64,000 nucleotides of DNA from NCBI GenBank assembly GCA_019915015.1, contig JAHBBC010000014.1:1-64000 (forward strand), written 5' to 3'. Positions 44,260-55,339 of this stretch are shown here, one piece after another. Source of the stretch: Auriscalpium vulgare. Lineage: Eukaryota; Basidiomycota; Agaricomycetes; Russulales; Auriscalpiaceae. The position numbers were made by a program, and so were the translations under genes. The notes beneath the pieces are model-generated. The model was given only the letters and a program-made list of their open reading frames with translations. It made no database searches and had not been told where the DNA came from. The number at the start of each line of letters is the position of its first letter. The stretch's first letter is position 1.

Positions 44260-45164
44260 TTAAGGCGCACGCTTCGCGTCGTCCGCGTCGGAGAACTGGC
44301 CCTCCTCTCCATCGATGCCATTCGCCTTTTCCGGCCCCGTCTCCTGGTCCTCCTGGGCGAGTAGCGCATGCGGATCGTATATGATCGACTCGAGATGCGC
44401 GAGGGCGGCCTGCGCACGGGGAAGAAGGGCTAGTACGGCGCGAAGCGGTTATCGTTTGCGAAATCGCTGCGCACCCGTCCGACCTCGCTGAGCTCCTCGC
44501 CCTCCGTGCCCGTGAACACCTCGAAGGCGGACGCGTCGAGGAACGCGTCGTCCGCGCCCATGTCGTCGTCGTCGGACAGTTTGGCATCCGGGTGCAGCGA
44601 CGCGCAGAGCGAGAGCGCCTCGAAGATCGGCTCCACTGGCGGGCGCAAGAGGTCAGTGAGGGGAGGGAGGGGGAGGGGGAGGGAGGGCGTACGCGAGGCG
44701 AGGTTTTGGGGCACGATGCTCAGCTCCCGCATGTCGGAAGCGTCTTCGTCGGCGGCCGCGGCGTCACCCTCGACGGACTCGTCGAGCTGGCAGTAGATCG
44801 ATGGGCCGGAATCGGCGCGCGAGATGGCGTGCAGTGTTATGGCGGGGTACTCGATCTGGAAGCCCGGCCCTGCCGCCGAGATGAACACGAGTGCACTGCG
44901 CGGGGTACGTCAGGTTTGTTTTTGAAAAGTTTCTTTGAATGAACGCCACCTCTCGATCACGTAGAGCGTGCCTTTTGCCGTCGCCTCTAGCGAGAGGCCG
45001 TCTACAGGCGGGTCGAAGGACACTGCGACATTTTCTTCTGTGTGGCGAAGCACGGGCGGGATCTCGGCGAAAGAGGCGGGTGTGGACGCGGTGAGCGTTC
45101 TGTGCTCGTCTGGGGATATGTGAGGAGGGAGGGAAGAGATGAGGGTCACTGCAGGAACGGGCAT
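44260..45164 (-). CDS. pICln-type methylosome subunit
   Basis: Conserved PH-like protein that holds Sm proteins for arginine methylation and snRNP assembly. Exons 45164-44950, 44895-44693, 44635-44475 and 44409-44260 add up to 242 codons. The N-terminal half reads VTLISSLPPHISPDEHRTL, then GTLYVIESALVFISAAGPGF and IEYPAITLHAISRA. An acidic loop (DAAAADEDASD) and the C-terminal helix LEPIFEALSLCASLHPDAKL follow, then DDDDMGADDAF. The last exon gives AALAHLESIIYDP and GEEGQFSDADD, matching the animal-type end (a helix, then GQFEDAD-like). If the 65-base intron 44410-44474 is kept instead, the protein ends VRSDFANDNRFAPY at 44430, giving 207 residues. Both readings are in frame. Confidence 0.83.
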
Positions 45165-45693
45165 GGCTGTCTCTGGCAAACGCAGTGAGTCCGACTCGCG
45201 ACTAGACGGGTCAGTGTGGTCACGTGGAGCGTATGTATATGTAGAGCATTCCCACTTCCTCGACGGTTTTATTTCATGCTTCAACGGCGGGCCGACTTGC
45301 AGGTAAAAGAACTGGCTCGCAACTGGACAGAGAGTACACTGGATAGTAACGGGGGCTGCTGGACGGGCTGCGCAGTCGAGGCTGGCGGAGCTTACCCAAT
45401 CAAGGAGCTGTGCCGCGCAGCCCGAGCTCGGCGTCATATATCTTCCCCTCCACCACTCACGACTGCGACGACCTTACGAGTTCCTGTGTTTTCCGTCCAT
45501 CATTGACACAGCACATCGCCATCCTACTACACCCGTTCGCAGCACAGCGCACAGATATAACTTCCGCTCTTGCTTGACCCTCACAACAACCCTTCTCGAC
45601 TACCAGCCCCAACGGGCTTCCCACAGACGCGTCACCCTCTGCTTGATTATTCCAACCTCTTGAAACCTTATCGAGACCCCCACACAAGACGCG
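45165..45693. promoter_or_regulatory. Divergent promoter region, pICln / MARVEL-like gene
   Basis: 529 bases between divergent start codons. The stretch before the MARVEL-like gene is C- and T-rich (about 45440-45690). No strong TATA element apart from gtatgtatatgtag near 45231. No gene seen. Confidence 0.45.
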
Positions 45694-47157
45694 ATGTCGC
45701 TAATAGACAAACTGAAGGACGGTGTGACGAGGATCCTGCCCGAGAAGCGGTCGGCGCCGATGTCGACGTCGATGTCGGGCGGGATAGGCGGGGGCAGAGG
45801 TGCGATGGGGTTCGAAGACGATGTGAGTACGCTGTTGGCTGTGCCTGCCCGTGCCCGCCGTACCCGCTGTGCTGTGCGGTGCACAAACGCCGCACATTCG
45901 AACCATTTTACGTAACCATGCTCCTTCAACCATAACGCATTCCATGGTGGACCTAGCGGGCTACCTTGTCTTGCTCCTTTTCATCCCTGTCCTTTGGGTC
46001 CTATGGATATGGGTTCATAGTTTCTTGTTGGCATATTCAGAGGCGCGTTGCTGACATGCTCTCTTTCCACAGATGATCGTATCCAAGCCCGCGATCATCT
46101 TCCACACCTCCCAAGTATTCTTCAGCTTCCTCGCAATGTGCTGCTTTGCGAGCGTCGCGAGCTTTCAGAGCCACTGGGGTGTCGGCCCGTGTGCGTCTCG
46201 TGTTGCTCCTCGTTGAACCCGCGTCGCTCACATTTGCTTCCGTAGCGGGCCTCTCGGGCCTCGCGCTGTTTGTCGCGATCACCGGTGTCTTCCTGTCGTT
46301 GTTCTTGATGCTCGTCCCCGTGATCTATGAGAAATATGACCGGCTATCGCGCCTTGCGCGCGCGCTGAAGGAGGTCCGGGTCAGCTTTATCCTTGTGGGA
46401 TATGGGGCAGTGAGCAACGTGCTCCTTGCGTACGTGTCGCACCCTCGGTTTGTAGTGGGCTGTGCTCATGGTTTATGCAGTTTCGTTGCAACGATCTCTG
46501 CGTGGACCCAAGCGGGCTGCAAGGACGCATCGAAAGACCCAAATGCTGGCAAGGGCGACGATTTCAAGAAGGGCCTTAGTGGCTGGTGCAGCACGAAGAA
46601 AGCTGGCGCGATCTTCTTCTGGTTCACTTTCGGTGAGTTCATATCTGGCTGGTTTTACTGAGCTGTGTACTAAGGCTGCGGTAGCATTCTGGGCGGCATC
46701 TCTCACTCTGGCCGTGCTCGACTGGCGCAACGGCAAGTCGACGCGCCCGCGGGACCCGCCGTTCACGCACCCCACCGAGCAAGACGACATCGACGAGGAG
46801 TCGACGTACGAAACGCTTCCGCCCATCAAGCGCGTCTCGAGCACTGGCCCCAGTGACCACGACTCACCCTTCTCCGACGCGAACCGTATCTCCACATCCT
46901 CCTCCATGACGGCCGTGCCAAGCACGGGGTACGATTCGCCAAAATATAGCGTGCCGTCCGCGCCGCAGCCGCGGCCGAGCTTCGACTCGTACGGGGCGTT
47001 CTCAGACCCCGCGCCGAGTGGGTTCGATGAGGGGGCGCCGGCGGTCAGCCGCACGATGCAATACGCGGACCCGTATGCGGCGGTGCGGGCGTCGATTGCG
47101 TCGTCTGGGGGGACGGGGACGACAGCGGTGACGCCACCGAGCTACTCTGGATATTGA
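45694..47157 (+). CDS. Four-helix MARVEL-like membrane protein
   Basis: Plasma membrane-type protein of 351 residues from five exons (45694-45822, 46073-46190, 46246-46429, 46481-46632, 46685-47157). A short cytosolic N-terminus (MSLIDKLKDGVTRILPEKRS) precedes four hydrophobic segments: IIFHTSQVFFSFLAMCCFAS, LFVAITGVFLSLFLMLVPVI, VSFILVGYGAVSNVLLAFVA and AIFFWFTFAFWAASLTLAVL. Between helices 3 and 4 is an extracellular-type loop with two Cys (QAGCKDASKD and GWCSTKKAG) that may pair. The C-terminal tail of about 130 residues is Ser/Pro/Tyr-rich with several YDSP-like sites, probably phosphorylated. Helix number and loop layout fit MARVEL-type proteins of fungal membrane domains; sequence identity to a named gene is not clear. 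Intron 1 is long (250 nt). Confidence 0.65.
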
Positions 47158-47422
47158 TAAATTATGCGGAGGGAGGAACATGTTGTGCCACAGAATGCAT
47201 ATTTAATGTAGTCGTACGTCTTTGCATGATCTTTCGGACTTGTCTTCTTGCTTGCTAGCTACATAATCTACATGCGCGTTACGGACCATATTCTATGCGG
47301 GTGGACGGTGCTCGACGGTCTGTGCGGCGATGTTGCGACGCGTTGTTTGCGTGTGTTTGTGCGGCCGGTGTGACCATCTCGCGTGTTGCGGACTCGTCGA
47401 TTAGCTGCTCTTCGAGACACCG

Positions 47423-50004
47423 ATGCCGTCCACCCGCCGCGAGCCCCCGCCACCACCAGGCATCCTCTCCTCCGTCCTCGGCTTTCTCTCCCGCGAGGCA
47501 ACAGACTTTGTCTCCTCTGTCGTCGGCGGCGCCCCTGCTCAGGTGCGTGCCCTGGTGCGGCCGCGCCGTGTCTTGTCTCACCACTGCTCTTGTTCTAGAT
47601 CCCACAAAATGCTAGAGCACCGACTGCTCGCCGCTCGAAGAGTCTGAGGGAGGGCTCGAGAAGGGCGAGGAAGGAGCGGGTGCGCCGTGCCGTGTCCAGC
47701 GACGAGGACGAAGAAGAGGAAGAGGAAGAGCGGAGAGAACGCCGCCGTCCGAGCCGTCCACGACAGAAAAAACCCTCCCCACCTCGACAGATATATCCCC
47801 AGCTTCCTGAAGAACGGCCTACGTCGCCAGAAGGCTCTCCCTCGCCTTCACACCGCGGGCAGTCGCGCGGGGCCCGGGCGGCGTTGCCCCGCAAAGAAGG
47901 TGCGTCTGACAGCTAGTTACCCTGCCCACGCAGGCTGCTCAACCCGCTCCATAGATGCTGTAGCCTCCAACTCCACTCTCAATCGTGCGGACCGTCGCGC
48001 AACGCCCTCGCCCTCCCCGCCCCCGCCGCCACGCGCATTGAAGCGCCGGCCCTCCATCACCATGCCTGGCTCGCTCTTTCCGCGCTCGCCCTCGCTCGAC
48101 CCCGACGACCCCGACGAATCGCGCAGGGTGCGCTTCGCGTCTCTGCATCCATCTCCTGGTTCTGAAGCGGAGGCGAGCCCGGACGCGGCGCGGAGGTACG
48201 TCGAGTACGAGGTCCCGCTCGCGGGGCCGTCGAACACCCCGGAGCGACCGCAGCAGGCTCACACCCGTGCCACGCCCGCCCGCCCCCGCTCAGATTCAGG
48301 CACGGGAACGGCGCCCGCGAGCGACGCGGTGCTGCCGTCGCCACAGTCTTCGCCAAGCAGGCGCTTCTCGCCCGCCGCGCACGGCTACTCTGAGCTGTCG
48401 ATGTCGGAGAAGGCGAGGGGCAAGCAACGCGCGGTCGTGAGGCCCCTGCAAGCGGACACGTCAGGCGAAATCAGAGTGCTCGGGAAGGAGCAGGAGCTCG
48501 TCGCCATCCGCGAGGAGCAGATGGAGCGTGCGCAACATTGGGAGGACGATGCGGATAAGACATGGGTGCAGGAGGAGCGCGACGAGTATGAGGCGCGGAT
48601 CAAGAGTCTAGAGCACGAAGTGCGGCGGCTGCGCGATGAGGTTCGTCTTAGCCGTTGCTCCAGTCTGCTTGCGCTGACATTTGTCTACGCTAGCTGTCAA
48701 AACGGCCTACACCGTCCACGCAGAGCGCCTGGTTACACATGCCCCCGCCACCACCACCGCCGCCGCCCCTGCCAACTGCGACAACGCGCGTGCCCACAGC
48801 CAGCGAAACAGGCGCACTCTTCACTAACATGCGCGCGAGCCTGAAGCCGATGCCGCACCCCCAAGAGGCCCCGATCAACGCCCCCGCGCGCGCCCCGAAA
48901 CGCACAGGCCAGCCCGCGATCAACGTCCCATCAGATAAAATGGCCGCGTTCCTGACGGAAATGAAGACGGTGCGCCTTCGCAAAGTTGCCCACGCGCCGC
49001 CCGATTTCAAGCGGCCAGAGCCTCCGCGCCCCCCTCCACGTCCCGAGATTGTGGACCTGAGCGCACTCGTGGACCTCCGCGAGAAGCGCAAGCGCGTCGA
49101 CTCGGTGGGCAACGCATCGCTGGATGCCATCCCAAACCAGCGGCGCCGCCTCACGGCATTCGGCCCTCCGCGACGCGCTTCGGTCTCGCACCCGACCGCG
49201 CTGCGCGCGTGGCCGTCGAGCTCGGTGGACGGGACGACGCCGTCGCTCGCGTCGGACAATGACGACACGAGCCCGGACGACAGGGTGCTGCCGCCGACGC
49301 CGCCAACGGTGCCCGTGAGCGACACGCACGGGCCAGCGATCGTCGTGCAGAGCGAGGCAGGGCACAGCGTGATCGCGGCGGACGACGACGTGCACATGGC
49401 GTCGCCGCAGAAGAAGCAGGCCGCCCCGCGCGACAGGACCCCCGTCATGCCGGAGCAGCCGCAACACATGCCTGCGCTGTCGCCGGGCGTGCTGTTCGAC
49501 AGGCGCGCGCCGACGTCGCCGATGCCGTCGACGACGCCGCGCCGGCCGCCGCGGCCTGGGCGCAAGACGCCGTCGCGCGCGCTGCTGCCCGTCGACATCG
49601 CGAACGACGAGGACGACGAGCTGCCGCTCCTCTCGGAGCGCGACCGGTCCGAATCGCCATCGCCGCCGCAGGTCGTGCGCACGCGCCCGCCGCCGTCGCG
49701 AATCCCGACGCGCGCCGTGGCGAGCAGGGTTGAGCGCCGGCACACGCTAGATGAGGAGCTGCGCCATGCGATTGAGGGCCTGTCGGAGGAGGACCTGCGT
49801 GCGCTGGAGCCGGACCTGGAGGAGCAGGTGTACCAGGCGCCCGCGACGCCTGGCCGGCGGAAGAGCTTCCTTGCGCGTGGCGGGGCTGGGGGTCCCCCGG
49901 TGCGTATGGGCGTGGGGTATGTGCAGGGCGCGGAGGCCGACGAGGATGGCGGTGTGGAGGAGCGGGCGCCGCGCAAGGCGAAGGGGCGGGGTCGCCGCAG
50001 CTAG
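47423..50004 (+). CDS. Proline-rich disordered protein with WH2-like motif
   Basis: 812 residues from exons 47423-47542, 47599-47899, 47934-48640 and 48694-50004. I do not recognise the gene. Visible features: a short N-terminal helix (ILSSVLGFLSREATDFVSSV); a basic and acidic region (SSDEDEEEEEEERRERRR); Ser/Pro-rich sequence; a coiled coil (ELVAIREEQMERAQHWEDDA ... YEARIKSLEHEVRRLRDE); an MPPPPPPPPLP run suited to profilin binding; then KMAAFLTEMKTVRLRKV, which resembles a WH2 actin-binding motif (hydrophobic helix followed by L-x-K-V). The C-terminal half is Pro/Arg/Asp-rich, with SEEDLRALEPDLEEQVY near the end. Polyproline followed by WH2 suggests actin assembly, but this is inference. 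A nuclear role is also possible given the basic end (KAKGRGRRS). Confidence 0.55.
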
Positions 50005-50432
50005 GATCTGTTTCGTTGCGATTTTTTGTGTGATCTTTATCGGTTTGGCTGGCCTTCTTGGGTTGTTTGTTGTCTTGTCGTTATGTTTTCCTGCTATGAT
50101 GCTTTCGCCTCTGCATAGCTATTCGGCGCGTTCTTACTGTAAGTCATACTCATGTCTGTGAGCTACCCAACTGGACGCACGATGTGGAAATTAGTGGCCG
50201 ATGCAAGAAAATGACTGCCGGCTGCAGGAGGAGTTCGATGAAGGGGCAGTTGCTGCAAACCCCGACGGTCGGGCCCGGTAGCATTGAGTTGTTCTGAGAC
50301 TGTCTGAGCAGTCCGCTAATATGCAGCTCGCAGAAGAAAGCCGTTGGGCGACGCCAACTTCCGTGCACGTCGCTTGTGCTTTGTCTCCTCCCACCACGTG
50401 CCACATGCGTGCTCACTCACCCTCCTACCCCC
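50005..50432. other. Spacer upstream of the Nudix gene
   Basis: 428 bases with the T-rich 3' UTR of the preceding gene and the promoter of the next. No gene or repeat seen. Confidence 0.45.
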
Positions 50433-51525
50433 ATGGCCGCCCCCCGCTACCCCATCGCCCCCCACGTTCTTGACATGCTCTCGGAACGTTCCCGAGCGTG
50501 CATCGACAGGCTGCGCGCCCACGAACCGGAGACGGCGGACTTGTGCGTGGCATCGGCACGAGGGAATGCTGAATTGACGGCTGTTCAAACAGGGAGCTGC
50601 ACCCCGTGTCCAAGCTCGCGGCAGTCCTGGTGCTGCTGTATGAGCGCGCCGGTGCATTGCGCGTGCTCCTGACCACACGCTCCAAGACACTGCGCTCGCA
50701 CCCAGGCCAGACCGCGCTGCCCGGCGGGAAGGTCGACGACACGGACGCGGACGCATGGGAGACTGCTGTACGTCTCATTTAATTTCTTCTCACCTGCGCC
50801 ATGCTTACCGCGGACTGGGCGGGTCGTGTGCGCTATAGATGCGCGAGGCGAACGAAGAGGTCGGGCTCCCACTAGACTCCCCGCACGTCCACCGCGTGGG
50901 CATGCTGCGCCCATTCGTCTCCGCGGCCAAACTGCTCGTCACACCCGTTGTTGCGCTGCTGGACGATGTTTCCGTGCTGGACGGGCTCGTCGCGTCGCCG
51001 GGCGAGGTGGACCACATCTTTGAACACCCGTTGGAGGCCATGGTCGATCCCGCGCTCTCGTTGGCCGAGCCGCTGGAGCCTGTAGGGAGCGAGCACTGGC
51101 CGTATGAAGTTGAACTTCACGTATGCCTGCATATCTGCCTCACGACGGGGGCTGAATATGAATATCGACATTGACTGTCGTGTGCTAGAACTGGACAGAC
51201 ATCCGTATCTCATGGCTCAACGACACATTGTATCGTATGCACCGATTCCGCAGCACCGCCTCGCCGGTCAAGGGCCTCACCGCGGACATTCTAGTACGTT
51301 TTTTGTTGTTGTTTGGTATAATAACCTATGCTCACGATTGGACAGATATCCGCTGCGCAGATTGCCTACGCGCGCGAGCCGCTGTTTGAGCGATACGCTC
51401 CCGAGCAACTGACGAGGTATAGTCTGATACAACCTTGGCTGGAGACAAAGGCGGAGGATCCGCAGTATGTGCCATCCAGCGCGACATCGTCGGCATCGTC
51501 CCCTGCTGTCTCTATAGAAGCATAG
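50433..51525 (+). CDS. Nudix hydrolase, coenzyme A diphosphatase type
   Basis: Hydrolyses CoA or CoA esters to phosphopantetheine and ADP. Exons 50433-50542, 50593-50767, 50839-51120, 51189-51293 and 51346-51525 encode 283 residues. The subfamily signature reads LLTTRSKTLRSHPGQTALPG and continues GGKVDDTDADAWETAMREAN and EEVGL, with the Nudix box completed over the intron after ETA. Metal ligands of the REANEE part are present; the first box acid is Asp rather than Glu, as in other CoA-type enzymes. C-terminal parts (FEHPLEAMVDP, ISWLNDTLYRMHRF) also fit. The C-terminus VSIEA is not a standard PTS1, so peroxisomal targeting as in yeast Pcd1 is not shown. Confidence 0.83.
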
Positions 51526-51773
51526 AATTTCTCGAATGGTTCAGTAGACGCACGTTTCGATTTTGTATGGTACTCTATGGCCTTATAACTGTGGTTTGGA
51601 CATTCGACAACGCGTGTAGAGTGGGCATACTGGCGTATGTCAGAGCATGAAGACCTGGAGACGTATACATAGTGACCACGTAGCCACCTGCGCTGTCCGG
51701 GGTCCGCTGCCACATTAGAGGTGCCAGCAACCGCCGCCAGCACGCATCTCCCACCACATCCCCGCCTTGTACC

Positions 51774-52259
51774 ATGGTACGCCTTCTGCTCTTTCTCACC
51801 ACCGCACCGTGCTAACAACCGCCATGTCCTCCTCCCAGTCTGACTCTGACTCTTCCGCCCCGCGCCCTGCCGTCTCCCGCGCTTCGTCCAATGCGAATGC
51901 CGTAGCCAAGCCTCCTGGCGCGCAGATTCGGTGCGCATCCCTGTGACCCGTTCCAGCGGGCCTCAGCTCATATCATGTCCACTGCAGCCGTCGGGCTGGT
52001 GCTTCGCAGGTCTCGAAACCCAACTCGTCCCGGGCTGCGGGTGCAGGCGGCTCGTCCAACACCATGCTTAAGCTCTACACCGATGATTCACCAGGCCTCA
52101 GAGTGTGCGTGTCCTGCCACATGCGTCTCCATATTGCCTATCTGACTCTGTATATCCTACAGCGATCCTTTCATTGTCCTTGTCCTCTCCCTGTCCTTCA
52201 TTGCGTCGATATTCTTCCTCCACATCTCCGCCAAGATTATCCGCGCCTTCACCAAGTAA
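51774..52259 (+). CDS. SBH1: Protein transport protein Sec61 subunit beta
   Basis: Small tail-anchored subunit of the ER translocon, 102 residues. A Ser/Ala-rich N-terminal region (SDSDSSAPRPAVSRASSNAN) leads to RRAGASQVS and NTMLKLYTDDSPGLRVDPF, the family core, then one hydrophobic helix (IVLVLSLSFIASIFFLHISA) and a short KIIRAFTK end. Two starts are possible. In the one chosen, exon 1 is only the ATG at 51774-51776, with intron 51777-51838 (branch gctaac, acceptor cctcccag). The other is an ATG inside that intron at 51824, adding Ser-Ser-Gln. Exons from 51839-51930, 51988-52104 and 52163-52259 are firm. Confidence 0.88.
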
Positions 52260-52487
52260 CGGCTCCTTAATTCGGGTCGTATGCGGACGCGAGCTGGTCT
52301 TACGAAGGACAGGTGCACGGTTGGTGGATGGGCGTACCAAAAGGGATTATTCCTGCAGACTTGTAATCATTTCGCAAATGGCACGTTCTTTTCCGACTCG
52401 GCGTGCTCCCTATGTGTTGCACTCGTTTGCCACTGTCTGCAGCACACGCTCCGCTAATATCCAGAGCTCCGTCTTTGGGATAAATAC

Positions 52488-55161
52488 TCATGCCCCCGCC
52501 CTGTCTAGCACAGCCCATATCCTATCCTCCACTGCACGTACCGTCGCCGCAGGCGTGTTCAGACTCGTCATGAAATACGCAAGATTTCCCAGTGTGCGGA
52601 AATGAATGCTGAACGGCGCACCACCCGGCGCCGCCGTGCCCTCCTCACTCGCGATAGAGGTATTCAGTGACTTCAGTAGTGTCTGCGCGGAATGTGATTG
52701 GTATCCTGTGCGAGACGTCAGCGACTCGAGACGCGTAACGCACCGAGGACACACTTACCCGCGTCCACGTCTTTTAATCTGATAGCCAGCACCGTCCCCA
52801 GCGTCATCACATCGTCCACCACACTGGCCTTGGACACGACGTCCACAAACGCCGGGTCCCAGAAACTCCAAACTCCCACTGCATGCCCTTCCGACCCACC
52901 CCACGCCTCCCGCGCGCTCGTCCACGCGTCCCCGCTCGCTAGCCGCTCCACCACGTCCAGCGTCTCATTCGCAACCTCGCATCCGACCGCATGCGCCGTA
53001 TAGCTGTGCCCGTGCAGCAGCGCCGTGGCCTTGCTTTCCCCCTCGAAGGCACGGAACACCGCGTCCGATGCAAGCGTCACGGCCAGCGGCAAGAGGCCGC
53101 CCGTCAGGATCTTGGCGTGAACGGAGATGTCGGGCGCCACGCCAAGCAGGGGTGCGGTGCTCTGCATGCCGATGCGGTACAGCCCCACGAACACCTCGTC
53201 AAAGATCACTGGCATGCCGGACCACGAGGATGGCTCGCGTGCGGTGCCGCGCGAGCGCACAACGTCGATGAGCACACGCTGGAAGAGCGGGTCGACGAAG
53301 AGCATCCCGCCCGCACCCATGACCAGCGGCTCTAGCACGAGCGCGCCAAGGGGCGGCCCGCCGCGCGCCTCTAGCTTCTGCAGCGTCGTGCGGATGAACG
53401 TGCGGTACCGCTCCGCGAGCGGCGTGTCGAGCCTGCCAGGCACATTGTAGACCCACGCGAGCGAGTCCGCCTCCATTGCGCCAGCCCGGTCGTCTTCCGC
53501 AAGAGATGGCGGCAGCGAGATCACGGTGCGTCCGTCGCGAATTGCCACCGTCGGCGGGTCGAACCAGAAGCCCTTCGCGTCGTGCCACTCGCACGTATAC
53601 ACGCCCTCCTCGCATGCGTCCATCGCGCCGATCGTGTCCCCATGGTAGCTCCCCTTCAGCCCCAGCACGCCCATCTTCTTGCGCTCCCCCGGCGCGAGCT
53701 CGTCGCCATGTCGGACGCTGTACGCGCGCAGCGCCATCTTGAGCGCGACCTCCATGCCCGTCGACCCGTTGTCTGATATGAACGCGCGCGCCGCCCAGCC
53801 CTTCCCAGGCCCGTCCTTGACGAGCCGCTCGGCGAGCTTGAGCGCAGGCAGGTGCGTCGCCTGCGGAAACATGACGTGTCCGTACCTGCCGGCCGCGCGC
53901 GCGGCGGCGAGCGTGAGCGCGGGGTGTGCGTGCCCGAGTGCCTGCGTCCACCACGACGCGGACCCGTCGAGCTGCGGCTCCAAGAGCGACGCAGGCGTCG
54001 CGCGTGCCGGAGCTGTGTGTCCGTTGAACACTGTGAAGTAGTCGCCCCACGCGCTGTCGATTACGTTGACGTCCGCGGGGCCCTTGACGAGCCCGTGCTG
54101 CACAAACGGCCACCAGATCGTGTCCAGCGTGCGCGCGGGCATGCTCTCGAGCTCCGCGAGCCTGCGCGCGTGGCAGTCATCCAGGTGCCGCACGATTTCG
54201 AATAGGCCCCCACCCGCCTCTGGGACCACGGCGGTATAGTATTCCTCCGTTAAGTTGAAGTTTTTCTCTTCGTCAGCGTCGTGCGGCGGAGGCGGGTCGA
54301 GCGCATCCACACGCACGCCGCGCTCCGCGAAGTACGGCGTAAGGTACTCCCAGTTCCTGTAGTACTCGTCCCGGAAGAGAAGGATCGAGTCGACGACATA
54401 CCCGCGGAGCTGAAGCGCCTCATACGAGGCGATCGTCGAGGAGATGCCGCCGAGCCTGGAGTCGCCTACGAGGATCGTCGGAAGGAACAGGGGCCGATAG
54501 GTGTCGAGCTGAGTCGTTCCAGATAATGTGGGGCTGTGAACACCTGGCGGAGAAGTCGGGATTCAGACGGGTTACTCGGGCAGACGAAAAGGGCGGTGCG
54601 GTGTAGCGCTAGCCACTCACGACGGCCCCGACGCCTCACCTCCTGCTGTTTCCACGTACATGTGCGCCTTCTGCGTTACGCTCGACGCGCTTCGGCGGAT
54701 GTGGCTTGCAACAGCGGCTACAAATGTGCTGTCTGAAGGCACTTCGGCGTCCTAGCAATGCACCGCACGTCAGATTGAAGCAAGACGGTCAAGCGACGTT
54801 ACACACCTGCAAGCCGCTTTTCTCTGCCGCCATTTTCGCCGCCAGATGGGGACTGAGCGGCTCGTCGAAGCGGTACAGACAGTGGGCGTCCACGAGCCCG
54901 CCGTGCGCCCCCGCATACCGCTTGACATGCCTACGAGAAACGAGACATGTCAACGCGCGGCACACTCCTGAGTATCAAGCACCCGTCGTACTCGTCGTCG
55001 GCGTCCTGCATGGGGCCCGTGCTGACGGGCTTTAGGTAGAAGACCTTGTGCTGTGCGGCTGCGGAGGCGCGCACGAGCGCAGAGGTCAAAATGGTTTTGC
55101 CGACATCAGTGTTGGCCCCGAAGACCTGGTGTATGCGTAGGTGTTTGAAGAGGAGGGACAT
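52488..55161 (-). CDS. BIO3-BIO1: Bifunctional dethiobiotin synthetase / DAPA aminotransferase
   Basis: Carries out two successive steps of biotin synthesis: KAPA to DAPA (aminotransferase) and DAPA to dethiobiotin (synthetase). The N-terminal domain starts at ATG 55161 with [20 protein letters not shown], the nucleotide loop of dethiobiotin synthetase, and later has [19 protein letters not shown]. The C-terminal domain is a PLP aminotransferase: [11 protein letters not shown], then [49 protein letters not shown] and [18 protein letters not shown], where the Lys should hold PLP. The last exon ends [20 protein letters not shown] and RAGA, with the stop at 52488. The fused order synthetase-aminotransferase is the one known from fungi and plants. 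Convergent with SEC61 beta, divergent from SDE2. Confidence 0.9.
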
Positions 55162-55339
55162 GGTTATGAGTAGGGCATGGAGGGCATCCGTTAGTACAAA
55201 AGTCCGACGCGATGTCGTACGGGCGAACGCGACGGCGCTCGCTTCTGTTCCGGCCCGCTATCCACGCGAAGTTGGCGCTAGCACAGTATGGCGCGCTGTG
55301 CAGCTGCTGCTGACCAAGCACGGTCCTTTGTTGCTCACC
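55162..55339. promoter_or_regulatory. Bidirectional promoter BIO3-BIO1 / SDE2
   Basis: 178 bases between divergent start codons, rich in CG and without a TATA box. It is so short that the two genes must share control elements. Confidence 0.5.

Noticed and set aside
48690..49976. Long open frame of 428 codons antisense to the proline-rich gene
   Set aside because: It mirrors the high GC third positions of the sense exon; Ser/Arg/Gly-rich with no motifs.
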